Origin: Haloarchaeobius amylolyticus
GTDB taxonomy: Archaea > Halobacteriota > Halobacteria > Halobacteriales > Natrialbaceae
NCBI RefSeq assembly: GCF_026616195.1
Contig: NZ_JANHDH010000002.1
Coordinates: 806,001-870,000, forward strand
DNA length: 64,000 nucleotides
Direction: 5' to 3'
In this document: piece by piece, positions 33,895 through 42,881 of the stretch
Layout of the letters: every line of letters starts with the position of its first letter
Position numbering within the stretch: the first letter of the stretch is position 1
Made by a program: the position numbers and the translations under genes
The notes under the pieces: model-generated
Seen by the model: only the letters and a program-made list of their open reading frames with translations
Database searches by the model: none
What the model was told of the DNA's origin: nothing

Positions 33895-35300
33895 CAGGCC
33901 CACCTCCGGGAGCCGCGGGCGAGGGCGTTCGCGAGCCCTTCCTCCGGGTCCCAGTCGATGACGCGGATGCCGCCCTGGCGGAGTTCCGTGATGCGGTTAC
34001 GTCGCTCCACGCGGGCGATGCGTTGCCCGATGGTCTCGCGGTCGGTGGCGTCCGGGCTGACGATGGTCACCTTGTGCCCGTGGGCGTGGAGCAGGCGGGC
34101 GGCCTGCACCGCGTCGTCGTCACACAGCGGCGTGAAGAAGACCAGCTGGGCGTCGCCGGGGAGGCGCTTCCGGAGGTTGCGCACCCCGAGCGTCACCGAG
34201 AAGTAGCCGGTCGGCTTCTCCGAGGAGAGCGCCGGGTGGTGGGCGAACAGTTCCTCGACCTTCGCGCGGTGCTCGTTACCGAGGCCGGGCCGGAGCCACA
34301 CCGACTGCGGGGCGAGCGCGGTGATGCCGACCCGGTCACCCGTGTCCAGCAGCGCGGTGAACACCCGTCCGGCGGCGTCGATGCCGAGGTCGGCCGCGTG
34401 CAGGCCCTCCTCGTCCCGGCGGACGTAGGCCTCCTTGCGCAGGTCGAGCAGGCACATGACGGTCGCGGCGCGCTCCTCGCGGAACAGCAGGGTCGCGAGG
34501 TCACCGGTTCGCGCGTACCGTTTCCAGTCCACCCGCGAGAGGGGGTCGCCCCGGCGGTACTCGCGGGTCGAGTGGAACTCGACGCCGTCGCCGCCGATGT
34601 CGGTGTTCACGCGCCCGGCGTACTGCGACGCCTGCTTGCGGAGTGGGACCGGAATCGTCGCCTCGAGCGAGGGCGTACACACCATGTCGCCGCCGGTCCG
34701 GAAGCGGGTGTGGGTCTCCTCGGACCCGGACCAGCCGCGGACGATGGCCTCGCAGGTCTTGAACTCGTGGGTGCCGCGCTTGGCGGTCACGGTGTAGGAG
34801 AACGAGTCGGTCTCGCCCGGCCGGAGTGCGGTCCCGAGCCGGGCCGAGCCGTCCTTCACCGAGAGTTCCTCGGGCACGCCGTCGACCAGTCGCACGTCCG
34901 GGAGCATCTGGCTCCCGTCGTTGGTCACGCGGACAGTCACGGTCACCTCGTCGCCGAGGTCCGGCGCGGGGTCGCTGAGTTCGCGGGTGATGCGGAGGGT
35001 CACGGGCGGCGCCTCGGTGATGCGAGCGTAGGCGAGGTAGCCGACGCCGACGACCGCCGAGAGCAGAAGCGCGGGCTGGCGCGTGATGACGCCGACGGCG
35101 CCCGCGACGAGCGTCACGGCGGCGACGCCGCGCCAGTGGTTCGTCGCCTCGGTCGTGTCGGTGATGACGCGCTGGGTCTGGACCGCGTCGGTGCCCGGGG
35201 CGTCGGCCTCACTGGCGGCTGCTGGCTGGTGGCCGCTGTCGGCACTCCCCTCGTCGCGTCCGGTCGATTCCTCGGCGTCGGTCGTCACTGACTTGCTCAT
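33894..35300 (-). CDS. DUF58 domain-containing protein
   Basis: A 468-residue protein. Residues about 20-60 are a low-complexity acidic linker and two helices (about 65-95), then an Ig-like region (VTVTVRVTNDGSQMLPDVRLVDGVPEEL), and the DUF58 core EFHSTREYRRGDPLSRVDWKRYARTGDLATLLFREERAATVMCLLD with a von Willebrand-like C-terminal half. DUF58 proteins work with MoxR ATPases. ATG 35300 overlaps the stop of the upstream gene (ATGA); the longer frame upstream is a shadow of another gene. Confidence 0.92.
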   Translation of the reverse strand: MSKSVTTDAEESTGRDEGSADSGHQPAAASEADAPGTDAVQTQRVITDTTEATNHWRGVAAVTLVAGAVGVITRQPALLLSAVVGVGYLAYARITEAPPVTLRITRELSDPAPDLGDEVTVTVRVTNDGSQMLPDVRLVDGVPEELSVKDGSARLGTALRPGETDSFSYTVTAKRGTHEFKTCEAIVRGWSGSEETHTRFRTGGDMVCTPSLEATIPVPLRKQASQYAGRVNTDIGGDGVEFHSTREYRRGDPLSRVDWKRYARTGDLATLLFREERAATVMCLLDLRKEAYVRRDEEGLHAADLGIDAAGRVFTALLDTGDRVGITALAPQSVWLRPGLGNEHRAKVEELFAHHPALSSEKPTGYFSVTLGVRNLRKRLPGDAQLVFFTPLCDDDAVQAARLLHAHGHKVTIVSPDATDRETIGQRIARVERRNRITELRQGGIRVIDWDPEEGLANALARGSRRWA

Positions 35301-35860
35301 CTGTCGAACTCCTCCGACATGCGTGCGATCTCGGTGGCCGCGTGGACGGCCCACCGGTGGTACTGCGAGCGGGTGCCCCCGAAGAGGTCGACCCGCGAGA
35401 GGAACGACCCACCCTCGAGTTCGCCGGTGAAGAAGGCGGCGGCGTAGGGGTCGTCGGTCCACTCGCCGGACTCGACCCGGCGGCGCGCCTCCGAGAGCGA
35501 ACAGCTCTGGGTCCGGGCGATGGTGGCGATGGCGGCGCGCTCCAGCCGGGTCGCGACCTGCTCGCGGCTGTCCATCCGGCGGCGGTCGCCCCCGGCCTCG
35601 CGGAGCAGGTCGTCGAACTCGTCGCCGGGCGTCGGCAGCTCCTGGGACTGCTCCGGGTCCGGCGTCTCCGCCTGCACGTACCGGGTTCGCAGCCGGGAGG
35701 CGCCGATGCGGACCCCCTGGACCAGCGCGAGGACGCCGAGCACGACGAGGATGGCCTCGCCCATCGACATCCCCGCGGCGACCTGCGGGAACAGCACCAG
35801 CGCGAACGCCACGCCGGCGATGGCGACCCCGAGGACCGAGAGGATGGTGCGGAGTTTCAT
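35297..35860 (-). CDS. Membrane protein of the DUF58 operon
   Basis: A 187-residue protein: two N-terminal helices (about 5-27, 36-52), then a basic-acidic cytoplasmic part with the conserved-looking MDSREQVATRLERAAIATIARTQSCSLSEARRRVESGEW. I recall similar proteins as DUF7269 between DUF4129 and DUF58 genes in haloarchaea. It overlaps both neighbours by 4 nt, showing a tightly coupled operon. No catalytic motif is seen. Confidence 0.8.
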   Translation of the reverse strand: MKLRTILSVLGVAIAGVAFALVLFPQVAAGMSMGEAILVVLGVLALVQGVRIGASRLRTRYVQAETPDPEQSQELPTPGDEFDDLLREAGGDRRRMDSREQVATRLERAAIATIARTQSCSLSEARRRVESGEWTDDPYAAAFFTGELEGGSFLSRVDLFGGTRSQYHRWAVHAATEIARMSEEFDR

Positions 35861-36846
35861 CGCGTCTCACCCTCCTCGTGGGCCTCGATACGCCTGAGTG
35901 CTTCGACGGCCTGTTGCTCGCGCTCGGGCGTCGCCGCCTCGTGACCGTACCGGACCGTCTCGAACAGGTCCGTGAGTTCGCGCACGTCCTCTGGGGCCAT
36001 CCCGGCCTCGACGGCGGCGCGCTCGAACTCGCGGGGCGTGCTCGTCTCGGGGTGGTCGACGGGCAGGTACCGGGTCATCTCGACCCAGGCGCGGTAGATC
36101 TCGTTGTCCACGTCCGCGTCGGACTCGATGCGGTCTGCGGCCTCGCCCGCGGCCGTCGCGATGTCCTGCGTGTCGGCCGGGTCGGGGTCCGCGTCCTCCT
36201 CGCCGGGCGGTTCCGCGAACACGTCCTCGTCGTCCTCCTCGTCGTCCCGGCTCACCGACCAGGCGCCCACGAGGACCACCGCGAGGATGCCGACGCCACC
36301 CAGGAGCAGGAGCAGCGGCACGTCGAAGGTCTGCTGGGTCCGGTCGTCGGCGCCACTGCCGGTCCCCGAGCCGGAGCCGTCACCCTCGCCGTTCTGGTCG
36401 GGGGTCTCGCCGGGTGCGCCCTGTCGCTCGGTCTGCGGGGTGTCCGCGGACGGACAGACGAAGAGGAACGGCGAGAGCGACGCCAGCACGACCGCGACCA
36501 CGAAGAACGAGGCGATGGCGACCACGCCGTCGTACCGCCGATACATTCCACCGGTGACGGCCGCGGTGACCGCGACCAGCCCGACGCCGACCCACCACGG
36601 GAGCTTCGAGGAGGGGCACTCCTGACGGAGCGGCGGCTGTTGCTGTGAGGTCGTCTCGGTCACCGTCTTCCCCGACTGGGTGTTCGTCTCGGTCGTCACC
36701 CCGTCGGCGTCCACCGGCGACGCGTCACCCCCGCTCCCCCCGGGCTGGGTCGTCTCGCCGAGGGTCCCCGCCGCGATGGCGATGGCGAGGACACAACAGA
36801 TGGCGACGACCACGATGCCCACGTTCCTTTGTTTCACGACCACCAC
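35857..36846 (-). CDS. DUF4129 domain membrane protein (copy 2)
   Basis: A 329-residue protein. An N-terminal helix (VGIVVVAICCVLAIAIA), a helix pair in the middle (about 80-130), an extracytoplasmic low-complexity GSGSGTGSGADD segment, one more helix (about 175-195), and the C-terminal DUF4129 domain: YRAWVEMTRYLPVDHPETSTPREFERAAVEAGMAPEDVRELTDLFETVRYG. DUF4129 is typical of transglutaminase-linked membrane proteins in MoxR-DUF58 loci. It is a paralog of the gene just upstream. The GTG at 36846 is one of several in-frame start options. Confidence 0.87.
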   Translation of the reverse strand: MVVVKQRNVGIVVVAICCVLAIAIAAGTLGETTQPGGSGGDASPVDADGVTTETNTQSGKTVTETTSQQQPPLRQECPSSKLPWWVGVGLVAVTAAVTGGMYRRYDGVVAIASFFVVAVVLASLSPFLFVCPSADTPQTERQGAPGETPDQNGEGDGSGSGTGSGADDRTQQTFDVPLLLLLGGVGILAVVLVGAWSVSRDDEEDDEDVFAEPPGEEDADPDPADTQDIATAAGEAADRIESDADVDNEIYRAWVEMTRYLPVDHPETSTPREFERAAVEAGMAPEDVRELTDLFETVRYGHEAATPEREQQAVEALRRIEAHEEGETR

Positions 36847-36930
36847 TAGCTGGAAACGTCACTTAGGGGTGCCGGATTGTCAAACGGTGGCTTGACTCAT
36901 CGGTCGGGCCGGCCCGTAGCCGTCCCGGAC

Positions 36931-37953
36931 TCAGTCGTCGCCGGGCGTCGCGCCGTCCTCGCCCGCCGGGGAGCTACCGGAGCCACCCGTCGCGTGGGCC
37001 GCCTCGATGGCCCGGAGCGCGTCGATGGCTCGCGTCTCGCGGTCGCTCGTCGGGGCCTCGCCGCCGTAGCGGACCTCCTCGAACAGGGCGGTGAGTTCGT
37101 CGACCTGCTCGCGGGTCATGCCCGCCGCGACGGCCGCCTCGGCGAACTCCGCGGGCGTACTCGACTGCGGGTCGGGCACGTCGAGGTGCGTCGTCATCTC
37201 GCGCCACGCCCGGTACACCTCGTTGTCGACCGCGGTCGTGTCCTCCAGCCGGTCGGCGGCCCGGCCCGCGGCGGCCCCGACGGCGGCCATCCGCTGGCGC
37301 GGGGACTGCGACGCGACCTCGGCCTCGTACAGCTCCTCCTCGTCGGGGTCCTCGTCGTCGCCCCGGAGCGCGACCCAGAGGAAGAGGAGCACGATGGCCA
37401 CGACGAGCGCGAGGATGAGCAGGGCGACCTCCGGGGTGACGTTCCCTGGGTTCTGGCTCAGCCCGAGCGAGGAGGAGACGCCCTCGGTCGGGTCGGTCAC
37501 GTCCGAGGGGATGATGGAGAGCTGCTCGGGGTCGTTCTTCGGGTTACAGTTCGTCAGCAGCAACCAGAGGAAGAAGGCGGGGAACCCGAGCGCGCCGACC
37601 AGCCCGGTGGCCGCGAACCCGTCCTTCGTGCGCTGGACGTACAGCCAGACCGCGGCCGTGACCACCACGACGAGCGCGAAGAACTCGGCGCTCAACAGGA
37701 ACGGGACACAGAGGTTGAGCGCGAAGAACAGGTTGCCGGGCTCGGTCAGGGGTCGCTGCGAACTCGACCCGTCCTCGCCGTTCCGGTCGGTCGCGGTGTC
37801 GTCGTTCGGGTTGACGACCGATGACCCACCCCCACCGGGTCTGTCGGGTTCGACCAGCGTCGCGGCCGCGAACGCCAGCGCGAACACGCAGACGAGTGCG
37901 AGAACGACCGGGACTGCTTTCTCCCGCTGCACGCGAGACGGTAAGCCCGTCAC
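36931..37953 (-). CDS. DUF4129 domain membrane protein (copy 1)
   Basis: A 340-residue paralog of the following gene. It has helices at about 14-32, 70-90, 93-115 and 170-188, and the DUF4129 domain YRAWREMTTHLDVPDPQSSTPAEFAEAAVAAGMTREQVDELTALFEEVRYGGEAP at about 255-312, with a Gly/Ala-rich tail. It leads the five-gene run DUF4129-DUF4129-(membrane)-DUF58-(membrane). GTG 37953 is used; GTG 37932 (VQREKAVPVV) matches the paralog's start better and may be the real one. Gap to the next gene is 84 nt. Confidence 0.85.
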   Translation of the reverse strand: MTGLPSRVQREKAVPVVLALVCVFALAFAAATLVEPDRPGGGGSSVVNPNDDTATDRNGEDGSSSQRPLTEPGNLFFALNLCVPFLLSAEFFALVVVVTAAVWLYVQRTKDGFAATGLVGALGFPAFFLWLLLTNCNPKNDPEQLSIIPSDVTDPTEGVSSSLGLSQNPGNVTPEVALLILALVVAIVLLFLWVALRGDDEDPDEEELYEAEVASQSPRQRMAAVGAAAGRAADRLEDTTAVDNEVYRAWREMTTHLDVPDPQSSTPAEFAEAAVAAGMTREQVDELTALFEEVRYGGEAPTSDRETRAIDALRAIEAAHATGGSGSSPAGEDGATPGDD

Positions 37954-38041
37954 CCACGAGAACGTTTCGCTAGGTACAGTCGACGCTGATGCCTTCGTGG
38001 CCCCCTCGGGGGTGGCGTGCCGGGGTTCCGTCGTCCCGGGA

Positions 38042-38914
38042 CTACCGTCGCCCGGAGATGACCTCGACCGCGCCGTGCTGGACGAAGGTCTCGGCCTCGT
38101 GGTCGCGCAGGTACGCGCGCAGGGCTGTCTCGAACGCGTCCCTGTCGTCGCCGAAGCGCGCAGGCGAGCAGAAGGAGAGCGAGAAGACGTAGCCGACGAC
38201 GCTGTCCGGGTCCCACTCGCGCTCGTACGGGAAGGTCACGGTCTCGACGTCGGTGAAGCCGTGGGCCTCGAGGAGTTCGTCCCACGGGTCGTCGTACTCC
38301 GCGACCGGGCCGGTCCGTTCCGGGATATCGTCGAGGTACTCGGCCGCGAGGGCGTGGACACCGGCCTGCCAGTGGTCCTCGGTCCCGTGGGTGAGCCACT
38401 CGCCGTCGGTCAGCAGGGCGACCCCGCCGCCCGGTTCGAGCAGGTCGCGGAGGTGGTCGAGGGTGCGGGGCTGGTCCATCCAGTGGAACGACCGCCCCAT
38501 CGTGGTCAGGCGGAGGCTGTCCTGTTCTATATCGCCGGGGAGGTCGCCGTCGGCCCCCTGGACCCACTCGACGTTCGCCTGCCCCGCGGCGTCGGCCTGT
38601 GCCCGAGCCTCGCGGAGCATCGCCTCGTTGGGGTCCATCCCGACCACCGTCCCGGCGTGGGCCGCCATCGGGATGGCGATCTGGCCCGCGCCACAGCCGA
38701 GGTCGAGGACGCGGCTCGTCCGGTCCACGTCGAACCGGTCCACGAGGTACGTGATGGGGTCGTCGCCGTACCGGGGTCGGTACCGGGCGTAGTACGGTTC
38801 CGTGCTGGCGAACCGGTCGGCGCTGCCGGCCGTCCCGGTGGCGGTCGCCGCGTCGTCGCTCTCGGGGGTATCGGGGTCCTCTGTGGGCGGCATGGCGGGA
38901 GTACGGTCTATCAT
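38042..38914 (-). CDS. Class I SAM-dependent methyltransferase
   Basis: A 290-residue methyltransferase. After an acidic, probably disordered start (PTEDPDTPESDDAATATG), the SAM motif is VLDLGCGAGQIAIPMAAHA (about 69-87) followed by GMDPNEAMLREARAQA, FHWMDQP and LEPGGGVALLTDGEW. The layout is that of UbiE/trans-aconitate-type enzymes acting on small molecules. No partner gene points to a substrate. A CCCCC-TC-GGGGG hairpin (38001-38012) lies after the gene. Confidence 0.87.
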   Translation of the reverse strand: MIDRTPAMPPTEDPDTPESDDAATATGTAGSADRFASTEPYYARYRPRYGDDPITYLVDRFDVDRTSRVLDLGCGAGQIAIPMAAHAGTVVGMDPNEAMLREARAQADAAGQANVEWVQGADGDLPGDIEQDSLRLTTMGRSFHWMDQPRTLDHLRDLLEPGGGVALLTDGEWLTHGTEDHWQAGVHALAAEYLDDIPERTGPVAEYDDPWDELLEAHGFTDVETVTFPYEREWDPDSVVGYVFSLSFCSPARFGDDRDAFETALRAYLRDHEAETFVQHGAVEVISGRR

Positions 38915-39013
38915 ACTCGCGACTGATAACGATTCTGGAAAATTCTGGGCTGGCTGTCGCCGGCTGGTGACGGGGCGATCGCTGCTGAGCTAGCCGGCGG
39001 CGTGCTGGCCGCG

Positions 39014-39922
39014 TCAGGTCCAGTCCGGCGACGGCTCGTAGCCGGGCCCGACGCGGAGTTCGAGCGACCGCGGTCGGGCGGACAGCGTCAGTTGCTCGTG
39101 CTCGCTGAACTCGCCGTCGCGAGAGAAGGTGATAGGGGCGGTATGGCCGGCGACGGTCACCTCGCTGGCCGAGATGTGGGTCACGCCCGGCGTGTCCTGC
39201 CCGAGGAGGCGGTGGCCGATGGCCTCGGCGACCAGCGAGCGCGTCGGCATCTGCTCGACGACGGCCACGTCGAACAGGCCGTCCTCCATGTCGCCCTGGC
39301 CGCCCTCGCCGACGAACCGGCGGGCGTTCCCGACCAGCAGGCACGCGGCCTCGCCGTCCCAGCTCTGCTCGCCGTGGTCGGCGGTCGCGTCGACCCGGAT
39401 GTCGAGGCCGTCGAAGGTCATCGCCTCCTGGACGCCGGTCACGAGGAACGCGAGCGTCCCGAAGCGCTTCTTCAGGTCGCTGGAGGCCGCCACGCTCGCG
39501 TCGGCCGGGAGGCCGGCGATACAGGAGACGGCGAAGGGTTCGTCCCCGGCCATCCCGAGGTCGACGGTGCGCTTCTCGCCGGTGTCCGCGACCGCGACGC
39601 CCTGCTGGATGGACTCGATGCCGACGTTTCGCGCGAGGATGTTCGCGGTCCCGGCGGGCACGACGCTCAGCGTGACGGACTCGAGGTGGCCGGCGTCGTC
39701 GAGGCCGCGGAGTACCTCGTTGACGGTGCCGTCGCCGCCACAGACCGCGAGTTCGGAGACCGCCTCCTCGCCGGCCGCCTCGGCCAGGCGGCGGGCGTCC
39801 CCGGCCACCTCGGTCTCGACGACGTCGAAGCCGCGGGCACGGAGGAGCCGGGTCACGTACTGGGCGTGGTCGCCACTCCCACTGACGGGGTTGAGGATAC
39901 AGCGGCGGGAACCGACCTGCAT
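39014..39922 (-). CDS. Diacylglycerol kinase-family lipid kinase
   Basis: A 302-residue enzyme with the catalytic AVCGGDGTVNEVLRGL (about 59-74) and ILNPVSGSGDH start of the YegS/DgkB superfamily. VPAGTANILARNVGI and AVSCIAGLPADASVA are further family marks. It would phosphorylate diacylglycerol or archaeal diether lipids or a sphingosine-like substrate with ATP. In haloarchaea the lipids are archaeol-based, so an archaeol kinase-like role is possible; this is inference. Confidence 0.88.
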   Translation of the reverse strand: MQVGSRRCILNPVSGSGDHAQYVTRLLRARGFDVVETEVAGDARRLAEAAGEEAVSELAVCGGDGTVNEVLRGLDDAGHLESVTLSVVPAGTANILARNVGIESIQQGVAVADTGEKRTVDLGMAGDEPFAVSCIAGLPADASVAASSDLKKRFGTLAFLVTGVQEAMTFDGLDIRVDATADHGEQSWDGEAACLLVGNARRFVGEGGQGDMEDGLFDVAVVEQMPTRSLVAEAIGHRLLGQDTPGVTHISASEVTVAGHTAPITFSRDGEFSEHEQLTLSARPRSLELRVGPGYEPSPDWT

Positions 39923-39985
39923 TGGGCGACAGTACGGGGGGCTGGTTTAGAAGGGCTGTGTTCTGTCGGAAGACCTGTCGACCGG

Positions 39986-41116
39986 TCAGAACGTCGGGCT
40001 CGGCGATGCCTCCGGCCCGGTCTCGAACTCGTCGAGCCAGCCGGTCCCCGGCTTCGAGCCGGTGACGCCCGCGCTCTCTGCGTCGAGGGCCTGGCGGTGG
40101 AGCGCCCGGGCGACCGCGCGCGGCGCACACCGGCCACCGACCGGGCCCTGGACGGCCGACCGGAAGACGGGTCCCCGCAGCCGGTAGTTCCCGTCGCGGT
40201 TGCGGAACGCGGTCGTGCCGAACAGCCGGGCGGGGTCGCGCGACCGGACCTCGAAGCCGTGGTCGTCGTTCCCCACGGCGCTCACCCGGACCATCGTGAG
40301 CCGCCCGTCGTTGTCCACGTCGAGGCCCGACCCGCCGTTGCCGAGGGCGACGCTGCACCGGAGTTCCGTCTCGGTGAAGTCCTCGACGTCGAAGCCGTCG
40401 CCCCGGTTGTCTATCGCGCCGGAGCGCCAGACCGACAGCGCGGCCTCGTCGTCGCCGTCGAGGACGAACCCGTGGCGGCCACTGTCACGGGCGAGACACC
40501 GGCGGAACTCGAGGTCCTGCTCGGTGTCGGCGACGACGCCCGAGGCGCGACCACGGCGGCCGCAGCCATCGACGGTCGTCGCCGAGACCCGCGCCCGCAC
40601 GTCCTTCAGGCGGAGTCCGGAGCGCCGGGTCCCGACGACGTGCAGGTTGTGGAGCCGGACCGAGGCGTCCTCGGCGTCGACGCCGACGCCCGACCGGCGT
40701 ATCCAGACGTCACGGACCCCGAGCCGGCGGGCGTTCTGGGCGCGAACCCCGGCCCGGCCGCCGACGATGCGGAGGTCCTGCAGGAACACCCCGCGGGACC
40801 GGCCGACGTCGACGCCGACGCCGTTCCGGCGCGGCGTGATGGTGTAGCCGTTCCCGTCGACCGAGACGCCCGGGGCGGCGATCTCGAGCGGGCCCTCGAC
40901 GTCGCCGTCGAGGACGTAGAGCTGGCCGGCGCCCGTGAGCCGGATGCGGCCTGCGCCGGCCGGGATGATGGCAGGGGATACCGCAGCAGCAGCGACTGGC
41001 CGGGCCAGCGCGCCGAAGCTCACGCCGGCTCCGGCGAGTGCGAGGAGGCGTCGCCGGGTCACGGTTCGCGGGGGGCGGGCGACAGCGTGCTCGGCAGGGG
41101 CGGACGTCTGTACCAT
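39986..41116 (-). CDS. Tat-exported right-handed beta-helix protein
   Basis: A 376-residue protein. TVTRRRLLALAGAGVSFGALARPVAAAA is a Tat signal without a lipobox Cys, so the protein is secreted or cell-wall bound. The rest is a parallel beta-helix with short recurring turns (VGVDVGRSRGVFLQDLRIVGGRAGVRAQNARRLGVRDVWIRRSGVGVD), the pectin-lyase-like fold. A substrate such as a surface polysaccharide is possible; no catalytic triad is obvious. A second beta-helix gene lies at 45466-46629, without a signal. Confidence 0.8.
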   Translation of the reverse strand: MVQTSAPAEHAVARPPRTVTRRRLLALAGAGVSFGALARPVAAAAVSPAIIPAGAGRIRLTGAGQLYVLDGDVEGPLEIAAPGVSVDGNGYTITPRRNGVGVDVGRSRGVFLQDLRIVGGRAGVRAQNARRLGVRDVWIRRSGVGVDAEDASVRLHNLHVVGTRRSGLRLKDVRARVSATTVDGCGRRGRASGVVADTEQDLEFRRCLARDSGRHGFVLDGDDEAALSVWRSGAIDNRGDGFDVEDFTETELRCSVALGNGGSGLDVDNDGRLTMVRVSAVGNDDHGFEVRSRDPARLFGTTAFRNRDGNYRLRGPVFRSAVQGPVGGRCAPRAVARALHRQALDAESAGVTGSKPGTGWLDEFETGPEASPSPTF

Positions 41117-41211
41117 GCTAGACCCAGTCTCGCAGGAGAGATAGCGTAGCCGGTACCTGTACGGCCGAAATCACTCGAATTCGAGGGGTTCGAGGCTGTT
41201 CCGAGGCGGCG

Positions 41212-41715
41212 TCAGTCTGCGCCGGTCTCCTCGCCGGTCGGACCCGTGTTCCCGAGCCGGGAGGCGGCCCGCTTTCGGCTGCCGGTCGCGGGCCGACGCT
41301 CGCCCGCCTCCCTCAGTCCGATGGCCGGCATGTTGTGGTAGACGGACTCGTGTTCGCCCTCGCGCACGCAGTAGGTCTCGTGCCAGATGCCGACCGATCC
41401 CGACGCGCCGGCCTGCTGGGTGTAGTCGGCCCAGGCCGGACGGTGTGCCTGTTCGTCGTCCCGGGCGTACTCCTCCAGCGAGTCGAAGGCGTCCCAGTAC
41501 TGCACCATCGTCACGGACCGCCACGACAGCAGGGTCCGGTAGGCGAGCAGTCCCGACTCCGGGTCGGCCTCGAGTTCGCGGAGCATCCGCGGCATCGCGA
41601 GGAAGACCGGGAGCCACTCGTGGACCCGCCAGAGGGCGTTGACGCGCATCCCGATGAGGAAGACCACGAGGTCGCCGTCGTACTCGGCGGTGAGTCGTCG
41701 CTCGTCGACGGGCAC
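41212..41715 (-). CDS. DUF4188 domain protein
   Basis: A 167-residue soluble protein: RRLTAEYDGDLVVFLIGMRVNALWRVHEWLPVFLAMPRMLREL followed by TLLSWRSVTMVQYWDAFDSLEEYARDDEQAHRPAWADYTQQAG is the DUF4188 pattern, a ferredoxin-like monooxygenase fold. Bacterial relatives are linked to small-molecule or aldoxime chemistry. It lies 3 nt after the SHOCT gene and both may be controlled by the TetR regulator encoded divergently. Confidence 0.85.
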   Translation of the reverse strand: MPVDERRLTAEYDGDLVVFLIGMRVNALWRVHEWLPVFLAMPRMLRELEADPESGLLAYRTLLSWRSVTMVQYWDAFDSLEEYARDDEQAHRPAWADYTQQAGASGSVGIWHETYCVREGEHESVYHNMPAIGLREAGERRPATGSRKRAASRLGNTGPTGEETGAD

Positions 41716-41718
41716 GGC

Positions 41719-42120
41719 TCACTCCCGCCCGCGCTTCGGCCCGATGCCGGCGTCGCTGTCGATACCCTGGTCTATCCCGTCTTCGGTGGCCAGCAGGCGT
41801 TCCAGCCGGCGCTCGAACGCCGCGTCGGAGAGCTCGCCCGCGGCGTAGCGTTCGCGGAGCCGGTGCAGGGCCCGGTCGGACCCGGTCCCGGACTCGGCGG
41901 CCCCGGCCCGGTTGCGACCGTCTGCGTCTTCCCGGCGCTTCGCCAGCCCGACCGCGAGCGGGAGGACGCCCCCGAAGCCGATGGGGAACGCGACCCAGAA
42001 GAACGGGACCCCGAGCGCGAGCAGGCCGAAGGCGACGGTCAGGACGCCGACCGTGACCAGCCCGGCGACGACCCCCGGCAGCGATTCCACATCCTGGTAC
42101 CGCGAGTGTGACGTGTGCAT
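41719..42120 (-). CDS. SHOCT-domain membrane protein
   Basis: A 133-residue protein with two membrane helices (about 15-37, 40-60) and a C-terminal SHOCT motif, LHRLRERYAAGELSDAAFERRLERLL (about 84-109). SHOCT domains are short oligomerisation or binding modules in many membrane proteins. The minus-strand TATA-like AGTTTTATC (42149-42157) gives a leaderless transcript. The DUF4188 gene follows within 3 nt. Confidence 0.82.
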   Translation of the reverse strand: MHTSHSRYQDVESLPGVVAGLVTVGVLTVAFGLLALGVPFFWVAFPIGFGGVLPLAVGLAKRREDADGRNRAGAAESGTGSDRALHRLRERYAAGELSDAAFERRLERLLATEDGIDQGIDSDAGIGPKRGRE

Positions 42121-42158
42121 CTCGTGTGGACCGTGGGGCCGCAGGGAGATAAAACTAC

Positions 42159-42172
42159 TGAGTGAACACTCA
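42159..42172. promoter_or_regulatory. Probable operator of TetR regulator
   Basis: TGAGTGAACACTCA has perfect TGAGTG/CACTCA arms around AA, and a related half-site TTACTCACT lies at 42201-42209, between the divergent TATA elements of the SHOCT and TetR genes. A CTCGG/CCGAG hairpin lies between the two. Binding by the TetR protein is inferred from place and symmetry only. Confidence 0.5.
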
Positions 42173-42227
42173 CTAAGTACGCTCGGCTTCCACCGAGTAT
42201 TTACTCACTCCCTCGCAATCGGGTGAC

Positions 42228-42881
42228 ATGCCCACGGGCGAGGCCGGCAGTGACGAGGAGACGGACCTGAGCGAGACGCAGGTCGACATCATGGAGGCGG
42301 TCCTGCGGGCGCTGGCGAAGCACGGCTACGCGGGCCTGACGACCAAGAAGGTCGCCGCGGAGGCGTCGGTCTCCGAGGCCGGCCTCTACTACCACTACGA
42401 CTCGAAGGACGACCTCGTGGTCGCCTTCCTCGAGTGGAGCGTCGAACGCGACTCGAAGCGCCTCTCGGCGGCGGCCGACGCCGACCCTGTCACCCGGCTG
42501 TTCGCCCTGTGCGACGCGCTGCTCGGCGACCCCGAGGACGAGGTGGACCGCGGTATCAACGTCGCCATCATGGAGTTGCTGGCACACGCGCCCTTCAACG
42601 ACCGGTTCCACGACCTGCTGCGCTCGTACGAGGAGCGCGTCCACGAGACGCTCGCCTCGGTCATCCGCGAGGGGGTCGAGGCCGGTGTGTTCCGCGAGGA
42701 CCTCGACCCCGAGGCGACCGCGGCGTACCTGCTCGTGACCACGGACGGCAGCGCCGGCGCGGTCATGGCGCTCGGGATGGGCGACCTCGGCGAGCAGGTG
42801 CGCGAGCGCCTGTTCGCGTACCTGCGCGAGAACGTGCTCGCCGAGGGGGTCGACGCGCCGGCGTCCTATCAGCCCGCCTGA
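42228..42881 (+). CDS. TetR/AcrR-family transcriptional regulator
   Basis: A 217-residue regulator. An acidic N-terminal extension precedes the HTH (AVLRALAKHGYAGLTTKKVAAEASVSEAGLYYHYDSKDDLVVAF, about 26-70), and an all-helical ligand domain follows. It diverges from the SHOCT-DUF4188 pair with a palindrome in the shared promoter, so it probably represses those genes and itself. The effector is unknown. The leaderless start at ATG 42228 follows a TATA-like TATTTACT (42198-42205). Confidence 0.9.
   Translation: MPTGEAGSDEETDLSETQVDIMEAVLRALAKHGYAGLTTKKVAAEASVSEAGLYYHYDSKDDLVVAFLEWSVERDSKRLSAAADADPVTRLFALCDALLGDPEDEVDRGINVAIMELLAHAPFNDRFHDLLRSYEERVHETLASVIREGVEAGVFREDLDPEATAAYLLVTTDGSAGAVMALGMGDLGEQVRERLFAYLRENVLAEGVDAPASYQPA

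Noticed and set aside
37950-40358. 802-residue minus-strand frame
   Set aside because: Arg/Pro-rich shadow that spans two real genes in another frame of the same strand; no motif.
39002-41149. 715-residue plus-strand frame
   Set aside because: Shadow of the lipid kinase and beta-helix genes; no start context and no motif.
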